Assembly: GCA_002869015.1 (NCBI GenBank)
Contig: PKTT01000029.1
Coordinates: 1-43,465, forward strand
Direction of reading: 5' to 3'
DNA: 43,465 bases
Origin: Deltaproteobacteria bacterium
GTDB taxonomy: Bacteria; Desulfobacterota; Deferrisomatia; Deferrisomatales; BM512
This document shows positions 1 to 7,474 of this stretch, piece by piece (the first letter of the stretch is position 1; the number at the start of each line of letters is the position of its first letter). The notes under the pieces are model-generated. The model did not search any database, was not told the origin of the DNA, and saw nothing but the letters and a program-made list of their open reading frames with translations. Position numbers and translations under genes: made by a program.

Positions 1-125
1 ATTTTCGCCGCGATTCTCGGGGCGTCGCCGCCCGGATCAATGACCACCGCTTTATTTGTTGCGGGGTCGGCGATTATAAAGCAGTTCGCCTGTATGATTC
101 CGACGACGAGGCTCTCAATTATCAA
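1..125 (-). CDS. MBL-fold metallohydrolase, N-terminal part (partial)
   Basis: The first 41 codons of a gene that runs off the left edge of the window. The visible protein starts MIIESLVVG and continues through QANCFIIAD to VVIDPGGDAPRI. This is the N-terminal beta-strand pattern of glyoxalase II-like / YcbL-like metallo-beta-lactamase-fold hydrolases; the zinc-binding HxHxDH motif would lie outside the window. The start is TTG at 123-125, chosen because a good ribosome site (AAGGAG on the minus strand, about 131-138) sits just upstream. That site lies in the 12-base gap after the nitroreductase stop, so the two genes are probably cotranscribed. The family is fairly clear; the substrate is unknown. 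Confidence 0.72.
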   Translation of the reverse strand, partial: MIIESLVVGIIQANCFIIADPATNKAVVIDPGGDAPRIAAK

Positions 126-137
126 GGTTATATCTCC

Positions 138-656
138 TTAAAGATGTTTGACTATAACTTCATCAAGCGGATAGCGGTTTTTAGCCACCGGGGGTTCATC
201 ATCGAGGGGGTATCCGAGCGCGATTACCGCCATTAGCTCTAGGTCCAAGGGCGCTTCCAGGGCATTCTCAACCTCCTCGTGGCGGTTAAGAATCTCGCCC
301 AGCCAGCATGCCCCCAGCCCGTAGGAGTGGGCTGCCAGGAGGATGTTCTCGATAGCGGCTCCAATCGACTGTATGTCCTTCTCCCTGTGGTAGATGCGCG
401 AGGTGTCAATGAATACTGCAATCGCGGCGGTGGCGCTCTTCAATATCCGGGAGTATTTAGTAAAGGAGGCCAGCTTGTCCAGCACCTCGCGGCTCTCCAC
501 CGTTATGAAGCGCCAGGGCTGGTTGTTTAGCCCTGAGGGCGCCCACCTGGCGGCGTCAATCAACGCTTCAATGGTCTCTCTGGTGACTTGCTCGTCTGTA
601 AAGCGCCTTATTGAGCGGCGAGTCTCTATATACCCAATTACCGATTCGTTACACAT
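138..656 (-). CDS. Nitroreductase family protein
   Basis: A 172-residue FMN-dependent nitroreductase-fold protein. The N-terminus carries the family signature ETRRSIRRF, followed by APSGLNNQPWRF, in which RR(S/T)IR and SxxNxQPW contribute FMN phosphate and ring contacts. The C-terminal third has the usual IGAAIENILLAA helix and a GYP segment. Such enzymes reduce nitro-, quinone- or flavin-type substrates with NAD(P)H; the physiological substrate cannot be read from sequence. I chose ATG at 654-656 over an upstream in-frame TTG at 674 because a strong AAGGAGGAG site lies 5-8 bases before it. It is the upstream gene of a pair with the MBL hydrolase. Confidence 0.87.
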   Translation of the reverse strand: MCNESVIGYIETRRSIRRFTDEQVTRETIEALIDAARWAPSGLNNQPWRFITVESREVLDKLASFTKYSRILKSATAAIAVFIDTSRIYHREKDIQSIGAAIENILLAAHSYGLGACWLGEILNRHEEVENALEAPLDLELMAVIALGYPLDDEPPVAKNRYPLDEVIVKHL

Positions 657-713
657 CGGCCTCCTCCTTATCAATGTAAGAAGTATAGCAAGTAGCCCGG
701 CGTCGCGCCATAC

Positions 714-1148
714 TCACACGGCGTCTCCAAGGCGTTCGATGTTGACGCCCTTTAGAGCCTTCATCGGGCATGCGGTCTCACAAAGGCCGCACGCTACGCA
801 CCTTTCAGGGAAGAACTCTACCTCAAGGGTCTCCGGGTTGACCGCCAAGGCATCGGGGCGGCATACGGCGGTGCATGCTCCGCAGTGTACGCATAGCTCC
901 TCATCGCGCCGAGACTGATCGGCTATTGTCCTGACCGTTACGCCCTCGGATTCGAGAAATTCTATCCCGTTTCGGACAGCCTCCTCATCTCCAGCAAGCT
1001 CAAGGATGAGGCGGCCCTCGCGGCGCGGCAGTATCTTCGCCTCTAGGATATTGAAGATGAGGTCGAAGTTCCTAACCAAGTTGTGGATTATAGGCTTGTA
1101 CATAACCTCCTGATGGAATATCAGGAGGACGTTTTTTGATGTTGCCAT
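714..1148 (-). CDS. NIL domain / 4Fe-4S ferredoxin (sulfide assimilation)
   Basis: A 144-residue two-domain protein. Residues 1 to about 77 form a NIL domain (the ACT-like ligand-binding fold also found in methionine ABC transporters). Residues 80-144 form a bacterial-type ferredoxin with two complete CxxCxxCxxxC sets (C86, C89, C92, C96 and C117, C120, C123, C127), so two [4Fe-4S] clusters are expected. NIL-ferredoxins are genetically linked in methanogens to homocysteine formation from sulfide together with DUF39 proteins. The present order DUF39, UPF0280, NIL-ferredoxin on one strand fits that. The start MATSKNVLL is preferred to a longer frame that runs back through the UPF0280 gene; it lies 19 bases after the UPF0280 stop, with a CGGAG site in the gap. 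Confidence 0.88.
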   Translation of the reverse strand: MATSKNVLLIFHQEVMYKPIIHNLVRNFDLIFNILEAKILPRREGRLILELAGDEEAVRNGIEFLESEGVTVRTIADQSRRDEELCVHCGACTAVCRPDALAVNPETLEVEFFPERCVACGLCETACPMKALKGVNIERLGDAV

Positions 1149-1167
1149 TTTGCTTCGCTCCGCTAGT

Positions 1168-1899
1168 TTACAGCTTCTCAAGTTCCAAGTCGCCCCGGAG
1201 GGCGAGGCGGCCACCCATAATAGCGATGGCTCCGAAGACGCCCTCAACGGAGAGCGCCCAATCAACTCCATCCTCCAATTGCGCCGGCCTCTTTATCCTG
1301 TTGCCAAGCTCTGTAGCAACGGCATCGGCCAGGGCGACGTCATGTGAGAGGACCGTCGCCGCATCCGCACGCCCGTAGCTAAGGCTTGGGCCCACTGTCC
1401 CCGAGGATGTGCACACCCCTATGGGACGCTTTGTCGCGTCCACCTTGAACGCCAGCTTTCCCGAGAAGGGCGAGGTGCCGGCCCAGAGGCCAACGGTTGT
1501 AACACGGCCCGTGTCCAGATATAAATCGCCCCCATTTTCCACCAGCACCCAAGGGGAGTGTTCCCGCATCTTCTTGCCGACATAGCCCGCCACCGCTCCA
1601 GCGACGGCGGCCATTGGCCCAGTACCCGCCAACACTCCGGCCCTGTACATAGAGCGGACCAACGGCGGCGCTTCCTCCCTCTCGCCAAGGGGCGTTAGGG
1701 AGGTTAGAAACTCTGGGCTAAGGGCTATCTCCTCCTCGACGATTTCGCGCGCCTCGCGAATCGCCAGGAGGGCCTCTTTTTTTAGGCTTCGCTCAGCCCT
1801 GATAAAGAGATCGGTCGTCTCAATAGCCGCCCTGAAAGCTTTGCCACCTCCAGCAGAGGGAGCGTAGTCGCGGTAAAAGCGCAGCTCCGCACCATCCAA
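1168..1899 (-). CDS. UPF0280 family protein (COG2122, ApbE-like)
   Basis: A 243-residue member of the UPF0280 family, distantly related to ApbE flavin transferases. Visible family features are the central AGTGPMAAVAGAVA segment, the LVENGGDLYL strand-loop with its ENGGD acid cluster, the VCTSSGTVGPSLSYG turn and the ALADAVATELGNRI helix. The function is not biochemically settled. Comparative genomics and Methanosarcina genetics associate COG2122 with DUF39 and NIL-ferredoxin in sulfide-dependent homocysteine synthesis, and here it sits exactly between those two genes. The start is TTG at 1897-1899, three bases after the DUF39 stop, with GGAGT six bases upstream, so translation is probably coupled. 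Confidence 0.87.
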   Translation of the reverse strand: MDGAELRFYRDYAPSAGGGKAFRAAIETTDLFIRAERSLKKEALLAIREAREIVEEEIALSPEFLTSLTPLGEREEAPPLVRSMYRAGVLAGTGPMAAVAGAVAGYVGKKMREHSPWVLVENGGDLYLDTGRVTTVGLWAGTSPFSGKLAFKVDATKRPIGVCTSSGTVGPSLSYGRADAATVLSHDVALADAVATELGNRIKRPAQLEDGVDWALSVEGVFGAIAIMGGRLALRGDLELEKL

Positions 1900-1902
1900 A
1901 GG

Positions 1903-3084
1903 CTACTCCGGTACCTTGACCCGCTCCGGCGCGGTGGGGAAGAGCTCCTGCGCCGCGCCGAGGGCGAAGGTGCCCTCCGAGATCCAACTCTTTAAAATGT
2001 TGGCTATCTCTCTCGCCCTCACAACGGAGGCTAGCGGCGAGGTGGGGATACGCTTTCCTCTAACCTCGACCGAGCCAGAGAAGAGCTCCTCATAATTTAC
2101 CAGCCCGAGGGGTTCGCCTGTACCCTGCGGGTAGTCGTTGCCATAATCCACGACGGGGCACTGTATCTCACGGTTGGATACACCCGCGTGGTAGGCTACC
2201 TCCTCGTCCAGCACGGGTATCGGAACACCTATGCCTACCATAAGGCTCGTACCGTAACCGGCTAATGACGCGCCCCTAAGGTATCTCTGGTTCATCTGCT
2301 TTAGGTCGCCTGTGACGGTTAAGGTGCCCGCGCCGCCGGTCGGGATTCCCCGCTCATTTCGAGGGGTCAGGGGAGCGTGCTGGGTGCCCGCCCAGCTCAC
2401 AACGCCTGTGCCGCCGCCAAGGAATATCCTCGTACCGATGCCGATTGTGCGGTAGTAGGGGTCGTTCAAGAGGGGGCTTAGCTGCCCCGAGGTCGAGAAG
2501 GTGGCGTTATTCATCCTGGGCCTTAGTATGCCCATGTAAGTATATATTGTCCGGTCGGAGAGGTTGACCGCGCAGTTGTAATTCTGGTATGCGTTTCGCG
2601 GGTTGTGGAGGATGGCGTCGCGAAAATCTGAGAGGGTGAGGGTCTTTGTCAGCCTCCTCGCCGGGTAGCAATCCGTTCCGTAGGAGGTGGCGGTGAGGGT
2701 AACCTCCTTGCCTGCGACGAGGTCTTCTATTACATGCCCGCCGCCGTAGGTGAAGGCGCCCGGATGCACAGCGTTTAGCGGATCCCCCTCGCGCACCTGG
2801 GTGGCGCCCATGTAGCAGTCCACCGCGGCAATGCCCGCATATGCCTCAACCTCATTTATAAATACCTTGGAGGCTTTCATCTTGGGGGAGGCGTGGCCGA
2901 AGTTTAAAAAGGCCCCTGAGGAGCACATAGTGCCAAAGGTGCCTGTTGTAACGACGTCTACTTTTTTCGCTGCGCCTTTAGGACCCTCCGAGGCCACAAT
3001 GTCAATCATCTCCTCGGCGGTTACGACGACGCATTTCCCCTCGCGGATACGCGAGTTTATCTCTTCTACGCTTTTGGTGCTCAA
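1903..3084 (-). CDS. DUF39 homocysteine biosynthesis protein (COG1900)
   Basis: A 393-residue DUF39 protein and the first gene of the sulfur operon. Family features include VVTTGTFGTMCSSGAF near residues 45-60, the GGGHVIEDLVAGKEV segment, the conserved TSYGTDCYP around C139 and the C-terminal GTGVVSWAGTQHAP region. In Methanosarcina acetivorans, DUF39 proteins with a NIL-ferredoxin support conversion of aspartate semialdehyde plus sulfide to homocysteine, an alternative to the O-acyl-homoserine route. C54 and C139 are candidate persulfide cysteines, by inference. The C-terminus is only about 45 residues past the last recognisable block, with no CBS pair. The start is TTG at 3082-3084, with GGAGAG six bases before it. 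The upstream leader can form a hairpin (see 3121-3150). Confidence 0.9.
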   Translation of the reverse strand: MSTKSVEEINSRIREGKCVVVTAEEMIDIVASEGPKGAAKKVDVVTTGTFGTMCSSGAFLNFGHASPKMKASKVFINEVEAYAGIAAVDCYMGATQVREGDPLNAVHPGAFTYGGGHVIEDLVAGKEVTLTATSYGTDCYPARRLTKTLTLSDFRDAILHNPRNAYQNYNCAVNLSDRTIYTYMGILRPRMNNATFSTSGQLSPLLNDPYYRTIGIGTRIFLGGGTGVVSWAGTQHAPLTPRNERGIPTGGAGTLTVTGDLKQMNQRYLRGASLAGYGTSLMVGIGVPIPVLDEEVAYHAGVSNREIQCPVVDYGNDYPQGTGEPLGLVNYEELFSGSVEVRGKRIPTSPLASVVRAREIANILKSWISEGTFALGAAQELFPTAPERVKVPE

Positions 3085-3120
3085 CTTTACTCTCCGTCTA
3101 TCTTTAACGGGCTAAATGGT

Positions 3121-3150
3121 GAGCCCTCAATCCTTTCGGAATTGGGGCTC
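3121..3150 (-). other. Hairpin in leader of the DUF39 operon
   Basis: On the minus strand this segment forms GAGCCC / GGGCTC outer pairs, a CAAT / ATTG inner stem with single-base bulges and a CC-GAAA-GG tetraloop cap. It sits about 40 bases before the DUF39 start codon, so it would be in the 5' leader. No T-run follows it, so it is not a simple terminator. I do not recognise a known SAM, SAH or other riboswitch class. It could also merely separate the two divergent genes. Confidence 0.4.
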
Positions 3151-3217
3151 TCAGTCAAGGAGAATCAGGCGATCTAGAGGGTTGTTGGAGGTTCTTTTTA
3201 TAGGGTAGGATTCAACT

Positions 3218-3547
3218 ATGGTTAACGAACACGAAATATTAGAGATTATACGCGCCATCCATCAGGGTGAGTGCTCAAGAAACAGCAACTTCGAGAGGCT
3301 CTCCAGTGGCGCAGGGCGCCGGGCCCATATCGCCTACAATAGGCTGACCTCGCTCCTCGCTGAAATTTCAGGGGAGGGGGCAAGGGTGAGCTTTACCTCT
3401 ATTGGCAAGGGCGTTCACGCCTTGGCGGTCTGCGTCGAGCGGATGGGCTATACTCACCGCGCGCGCCTTTCAAGGTGGGAGGCCGCCTTCTTTTTGGATG
3501 ACCTTGGCGGGCGGGAACTTCTGCCGGCAGGGGAGGGGAACCTTTGA
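3218..3547 (+). CDS. Hypothetical protein, coupled to mnmA
   Basis: A 109-residue soluble protein that I do not recognise. It begins with a helical stretch (EILEIIRAIHQGECSRN), has a basic helix around RRAHIAYNRLTSLLAEI, then a strand-rich segment (VSFTSIGKGVHALAVCVERM) and a Trp-containing C-terminal helix. No signal peptide or membrane segment is present. It is preceded by AGGA seven bases before the ATG, and its TGA overlaps the TTG start of mnmA (TTGA at 3544-3547), implying translational coupling. It looks like a real gene because of the RBS, the codon use and the overlap. A role linked to tRNA modification is only contextual inference. Confidence 0.6.
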   Translation: MVNEHEILEIIRAIHQGECSRNSNFERLSSGAGRRAHIAYNRLTSLLAEISGEGARVSFTSIGKGVHALAVCVERMGYTHRARLSRWEAAFFLDDLGGRELLPAGEGNL

Positions 3548-4584
3548 GCCGGGTAGCGGTGGCTATGAGCGGCGGCGTTGACTCATCGACCGTTGCCGCG
3601 CTCTTAAAAGCGGAGGGCCATGAGGTCGAAGGGTTCACTATGGTCCTCCATAAGCACTCCCGCGTCGATGATGCGAAGAGGGTGGCCGATGCCCTCGGCA
3701 TACCCCTTAACATTCTGGATATAAAAGAGATATTTGAGAAGCTGGTGGTGGAGCCCTTTGTGGCTGCCTATGATTCCGGTTTGACCCCAAACCCCTGCGT
3801 AACCTGCAACAGGGGCGTCAAGTTCGGTTATCTAGCCAGTGCCGCCAGAGAGGCGGGGTTCGAGTGGATTGCGACCGGGCACTATGCCAGGCTTGTCCAA
3901 GGGGATGGTTATATGCGGCTCTTAAAGGGGCTGGACGTAAAGAAGGACCAGTCCTACTTCCTCGCACCTCGTGAGAGGGGAGCTTTGGATAAGGTGCTCT
4001 TTCCGCTCGGCGAAATGGAGAAGGTAAAGGTGAGGGAGCTTGCGGCCTCATTTAACCTCCCGGTGGCTAAAAAGAGCGATAGTCAGGATATATGCTTTAT
4101 CCCGGCCGGTGATACCGCGTCGTTTCTCGGTGAGCGTTCAACCGCCGCCAAGCGCGGGGATATCCTCGATATGGAGGGTAAAAAGGTAGGCGAGCATGAG
4201 GGGGTGCACCGCTACACAGTAGGACAGCGGCGGGGGCTGGGAGTATCTTCCGTGGCGCCGCTCTACGTTGTGAGGCGTGACGTTGCCTCAAATGTCATTG
4301 TGCTCGGCCCGAGGGAGAAGGCCATTTCAAAGACCTTTACCGCCAAGGATGCAGTATGGATAAAGCCAGGAGTACCAGATATTTGCCATGGAAAGTTTAT
4401 GCTAAATGTTAAGATAAGGTCGACGGGCAAAGAGTGCCTCTGTAGAGTTGCCGCCCTTGAGGGCGGCGTGACCATGGTCGAGCTTAATGAAGCGCAATTT
4501 GGCGTCGCGCCCGGACAGCTCGCGGTCTTCTATGAGGGCGAAGAGGTGGTAGGCTCCGCCTGGATCGAGGGCCCCTGTGAGTGA
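3544..4584 (+). CDS. mnmA: tRNA-specific 2-thiouridylase MnmA
   Basis: A 346-residue enzyme that installs the 2-thio group on wobble uridine 34 of tRNA-Lys, -Glu and -Gln, using ATP and a persulfide sulfur carrier. The PP-loop SGGVDS is at residues 9-14. The catalytic pair is C85 (in NPCVTCN) and C184 (in SDSQDICFIP). The target-recognition signature TGHYARL and the C-terminal barrel (VGQRRGLG, APGQLAVFYEGEEVVG) are intact. The start is TTG at 3544, overlapping the upstream stop, with a GGGGAGGGG-type ribosome site inside the previous gene. Its 3' end overlaps mtaB by 8 bases, so these tRNA-modification genes form one operon. Confidence 0.96.
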   Translation: MSRVAVAMSGGVDSSTVAALLKAEGHEVEGFTMVLHKHSRVDDAKRVADALGIPLNILDIKEIFEKLVVEPFVAAYDSGLTPNPCVTCNRGVKFGYLASAAREAGFEWIATGHYARLVQGDGYMRLLKGLDVKKDQSYFLAPRERGALDKVLFPLGEMEKVKVRELAASFNLPVAKKSDSQDICFIPAGDTASFLGERSTAAKRGDILDMEGKKVGEHEGVHRYTVGQRRGLGVSSVAPLYVVRRDVASNVIVLGPREKAISKTFTAKDAVWIKPGVPDICHGKFMLNVKIRSTGKECLCRVAALEGGVTMVELNEAQFGVAPGQLAVFYEGEEVVGSAWIEGPCE

Positions 4585-5866
4585 CGTTAAAAAAAGGGTT
4601 CTGGTAAAGACCCTTGGCTGTAAGGTCAACCAGTACGAGTCATCTGCTTTGGGGGAGGCCCTTGAGGGGCGGGGTTTCGAGCTTATTTCAGCAGAGGGGG
4701 AGGCGGAGGTGGTAGTTGTAAACACCTGCACCGTCACCCACCGCTCCGAGCGCGATGCAAGGCAGATGATCCGCCGGGTCAGGCGCGAGCATCCAAACGC
4801 CTATGTAGTCGCGACGGGGTGCTACGCCCAGATATCAGGAGACAAGGCGCTGGAGGCAGGCGCTGACCTGGTGGCGGGCACGGCTTGGAAGGCCAAGCTT
4901 GCCGACCTTATTAAGAAAGAGCGCAGTGGAGTCCTTGTAACTGATGATTTTTCAACCCTCCTTGCGCCGGAGCTCGTTACCGGCCTTAAGGGACGCACGC
5001 GGGGCTTTTTCAAGGTGCAGGATGGCTGCGAGGCCTTCTGCAATTACTGCATAATACCCCACGCTCGTGGGCCCTCTCGCTCTCTGCCGCCTGATGAGGT
5101 TCGCTCAGGGCTTCAACGGATGCTCGCTGCGGGCCACCGGGAGGTGGTCCTCACGGGTATCCACATTGGCAGGTGGGGGCATGATTTAGAGGGCTCCCCG
5201 GCGCTCCCTGACCTTCTGGCAATCGCCGAGGATTCAGGGATCCCCAGGATTCGCATATCAAGCCTAGAACCGCTGGAGGCGACGGCGGAGGTAGTGGATA
5301 TGGTCGCCGCATCCAAGGTGCTCTGCCCGCACCTTCATATACCTCTACAGTCGGGGAGCGATGCGGTTCTAAAGGCTATGGGGAGGCCCTATGGCGTTAC
5401 CGGGTTCAGAGAGCGGGTAGAGTACGCCCTAAGCCGAATTCCGGGGCTTTGCCTGGGCTTTGACCTCATCACAGGCTTTCCCGGTGAGCGCCCCGAAGAT
5501 TTCGAGGACACCCTTGAGCTCCTCCGGTCGATAGATTTCGCCTACCTGCATGTATTCCCATACAGCCGTCGCAAAGGGACCCCCGCCGCGAAGATGCCTG
5601 CGCAGATACCCGATATGGTAAAGCGTGAGCGGGCGGCGGCGCTGAGAAAGCTCTCTGCCGAGAGGAACCTCGCCTTCCACGAGCAGCGCATCGGAAAAAC
5701 ATTTGCCGCCCTCGCCGAGGGAAGCGTTACAGAGGGGGCGCTTCGTCTGAGGGCTCGCGATTATACGGAAGTTTATGTAAAATGGTCAGGAGGAGAGACG
5801 CCCGCCGATGAGGTCAACGTCACCGCTAGCCATATCGAGGGGCATAAGCTATGGGCGAAACTGTGA
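4577..5866 (+). CDS. mtaB: tRNA t6A37 methylthiotransferase MtaB
   Basis: A 429-residue radical SAM methylthiotransferase of the MtaB subgroup, which converts t6A37 to ms2t6A in tRNAs reading ANN codons. The N-terminal UPF0004 domain carries the three auxiliary-cluster cysteines (C15 in TLGCKVNQ, C51 in NTCTVT, C82 in TGCYAQ). The radical SAM motif is C151, C155, C158 (GCEAFCNYC). The C-terminus is TRAM-like. The start is GTG at 4577, inside the end of mnmA. MtaB rather than MiaB or RimO is favoured by KVNQYES after the first Cys and by the length. It is followed 10 bases later by rnc. Confidence 0.92.
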   Translation: MSDVKKRVLVKTLGCKVNQYESSALGEALEGRGFELISAEGEAEVVVVNTCTVTHRSERDARQMIRRVRREHPNAYVVATGCYAQISGDKALEAGADLVAGTAWKAKLADLIKKERSGVLVTDDFSTLLAPELVTGLKGRTRGFFKVQDGCEAFCNYCIIPHARGPSRSLPPDEVRSGLQRMLAAGHREVVLTGIHIGRWGHDLEGSPALPDLLAIAEDSGIPRIRISSLEPLEATAEVVDMVAASKVLCPHLHIPLQSGSDAVLKAMGRPYGVTGFRERVEYALSRIPGLCLGFDLITGFPGERPEDFEDTLELLRSIDFAYLHVFPYSRRKGTPAAKMPAQIPDMVKRERAAALRKLSAERNLAFHEQRIGKTFAALAEGSVTEGALRLRARDYTEVYVKWSGGETPADEVNVTASHIEGHKLWAKL

Positions 5867-5876
5867 GGGTTAGTTG

Positions 5877-6575
5877 ATGGACATACGCCGGATCGAGCAG
5901 CTGAGGACACTCGAAGAGGATTTGGGGTACATCTTCGAGCAGCCAAAACTCCTCAACCAGGCGCTGGTGCACAAATCCTACGCCAATGAGGCGCAAGGGG
6001 AGATTGTGGACAATGAGCGGCTGGAATACCTGGGAGACTCCGTGCTGGGCCTGGGCGTAGCGCGCCTCCTTTATGATGTGGAGCCGCTCCTAAATGAGGG
6101 TGATATGTCGCGCATACGCGCCTACCTCGTAAAGGAGGAGACGCTTGCGCAGATAGCCAAAACCATCGACCTCGGCCCGCACCTGCTTCTGGGAAAGGGC
6201 GAGGCGCGGCAGGGGGGCGCCCAAAAACCCTCCATCCTCTCCGACGCCTTCGAGGCGCTCGTCGGGGCGATATATCTTGACGGCGGCTTTGAGATAGCTT
6301 TCCGCTTTATCGAGTCAATATACCAGCCCGTAATCGACTCCGCCGGGGTCGAGATGATTGAGCTGGATTACAAGACCCGCCTTCAGGAGTATTGCCAGGC
6401 GCGCTATAAAAAAGCGCCTACCTATAAACACTTGGGCGCGGAGGGCCCGGACCACGATCGGGTCTTCACCGTGGAGATACAGCTGGGCAAGCGCTCCCTA
6501 GCCAAGGGCCGGGGGCGCTCCAAGAAAGAGGCGGAGCAGGACGCCGCAGAACACGCAATGAGATTCTTCGAATAA
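5877..6575 (+). CDS. rnc: Ribonuclease III
   Basis: A 232-residue double-strand-specific endoribonuclease involved in rRNA and mRNA processing. The catalytic signature ERLEYLGDSVLGL lies at about residues 47-59, and the second acidic site is in DAFEALVGAIYLDGG. The C-terminal dsRNA-binding domain begins at about DYKTRLQEYCQ and ends with SKKEAEQDAAEHAM. I prefer the ATG at 5877 to the adjacent in-frame TTG at 5874 because the GAGGG site is six bases upstream of the ATG. It follows mtaB by 10 bases and precedes the ppnP-like gene by 14 bases, so the run from 3218 to 6904 is one transcription unit. Confidence 0.96.
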   Translation: MDIRRIEQLRTLEEDLGYIFEQPKLLNQALVHKSYANEAQGEIVDNERLEYLGDSVLGLGVARLLYDVEPLLNEGDMSRIRAYLVKEETLAQIAKTIDLGPHLLLGKGEARQGGAQKPSILSDAFEALVGAIYLDGGFEIAFRFIESIYQPVIDSAGVEMIELDYKTRLQEYCQARYKKAPTYKHLGAEGPDHDRVFTVEIQLGKRSLAKGRGRSKKEAEQDAAEHAMRFFE

Positions 6576-6589
6576 CAGGAGCTTATTAA

Positions 6590-6904
6590 ATGGCAGAGTT
6601 TAAGAATGTGACGGTGGTCGTTGAGGCCAACATATATTACGAGGGCCGTGTTACTAGCCGCACGCTGATCTTTGAGGATGGCGAGAAGAAGACGCTGGGC
6701 TTCATGCTCCCCGGCGAGTATGCTTTCAACACCGGCGCGCCCGAGATTATGGAGATTATAGCGGGCCAAATGCTTTATAAGCTTCCGGGGGCAGAGGATT
6801 GGAGCACCGCCAAGGCGGGCGAATCCTTCTCCGTGCCGGGCGACACCTCCTTCACCGTGCTAGTCTCGGAATACGCCGATTACTGCTGCTCCTTCGTGGA
6901 GTAG
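6590..6904 (+). CDS. ppnP: Pyrimidine/purine nucleoside phosphorylase (DUF1255/PpnP)
   Basis: A 104-residue single-domain cupin of the PpnP (DUF1255) family, which phosphorolyses several nucleosides to bases and ribose-1-phosphate. Family features are the N-terminal NVTVVVEANIYYEGRVTSRT strand pair, the LGFMLPGEY motif, the MEIIAGQMLYKLPG turn with W following, FSVPGDTSF and the terminal YCCSF. Length and domain limits match the family. It is the last gene before a strong terminator at 6924-6949. A ribosome site (CAGGAG) is at about 6575-6583. Confidence 0.9.
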   Translation: MAEFKNVTVVVEANIYYEGRVTSRTLIFEDGEKKTLGFMLPGEYAFNTGAPEIMEIIAGQMLYKLPGAEDWSTAKAGESFSVPGDTSFTVLVSEYADYCCSFVE

Positions 6905-6923
6905 GGACAATTATATGAATTAA

Positions 6924-6949
6924 AAAAAGCCCGCCTACGCGGGCTTTTT
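6924..6949. terminator. Bidirectional intrinsic terminator
   Basis: A perfect 11-bp inverted repeat (AAAAAGCCCGC / GCGGGCTTTTT) closes on a four-base CTAC loop, with T-runs on both strands. It lies between the convergent ends of the ppnP-like gene (plus) and the small gene at 6977-7303 (minus), and can serve both. Confidence 0.92.
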
Positions 6950-6976
6950 GTCTTTATAAATCTGCTCATTGAGCGC

Positions 6977-7303
6977 TCAGATGAAGCAGCGCTCCTCAAG
7001 TTGGCGAGTCTTCTCAATCGCTGCGTCTACCTCTGCGTAGAGCCGCTCACATTCTCTCCCGTAGCCCCTGTCCACTTCGCAGTAGCCGAGCTCCGCTGCG
7101 ATATTGTGAAGTTCGCCCATCAACTCTCCAAGGTCCGCCCCGCACCAGCTGTTCTCTCTCATAAACTCAACATCAAGGTGCTCAAGGTTCTCGCCAAGGG
7201 CGTTAAATTTCTCCCTGAAGAGCTCCTCTTTGGTTTTTTTAGCTTTCGTCAGGAAGTGTTTCATGTAGTCGCCCACTTCCCATCTCTCATATTTGCTGGC
7301 CAT
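6977..7303 (-). CDS. Hypothetical helical protein
   Basis: A 108-residue soluble, charged, almost entirely helical protein; I do not recognise the family. It begins MASKYERWEVGDYM, has a basic KAKKTKEELFREKF helix, then ENLEHLDVEFM and a second helical pair, and ends in ERCFI. Four cysteines (in SWCGAD, LGYCEV, GRECER and EERCF) are dispersed and form no recognisable metal motif. The start is firmly set by an AGGAGGG site seven bases upstream of the ATG at 7301-7303; the longer frame reaching 7432 would read through the trpS terminator. It is transcribed towards the bidirectional terminator at 6924. Confidence 0.68.
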   Translation of the reverse strand: MASKYERWEVGDYMKHFLTKAKKTKEELFREKFNALGENLEHLDVEFMRENSWCGADLGELMGELHNIAAELGYCEVDRGYGRECERLYAEVDAAIEKTRQLEERCFI

Positions 7304-7417
7304 GATAACCCTCCTTTTTTCTTTTTGGAGGATAACTTCCAGGAACCTTTCCTTCGCTCCCTTCATTAGCTTTGATGAGGAGAGGGAGATGCAGGTGACA
7401 GGTGAGGGGGTGAAAAT

Positions 7418-7448
7418 AAAAAACCCCGGCACGCTGTTGGCGCCGGGG
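7418..7448 (-). terminator. Intrinsic terminator of trpS
   Basis: On the minus strand CCCCGGC and GCCGGGG (7424-7430 and 7442-7448) pair around an 11-base loop and are followed by six T residues. It lies 26 bases past the trpS stop codon. Confidence 0.88.
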
Positions 7449-7474
7449 CTGATTGGTTCTTTAAAGCGTCGGGG

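Noticed and set aside
1168-1271. Longer NIL-ferredoxin start inside UPF0280
   Set aside because: The extra residues are an out-of-frame reading of the UPF0280 gene; the NIL domain begins right after the 1148 ATG.
3085-3217. SAM or SAH riboswitch before the homocysteine operon
   Set aside because: None of the conserved aptamer cores was found; only a simple bulged hairpin is present.
7304-7432. Longer start for the small protein at 6977
   Set aside because: It would run through the trpS terminator hairpin; AGGAGGG directly precedes the ATG at 7303.
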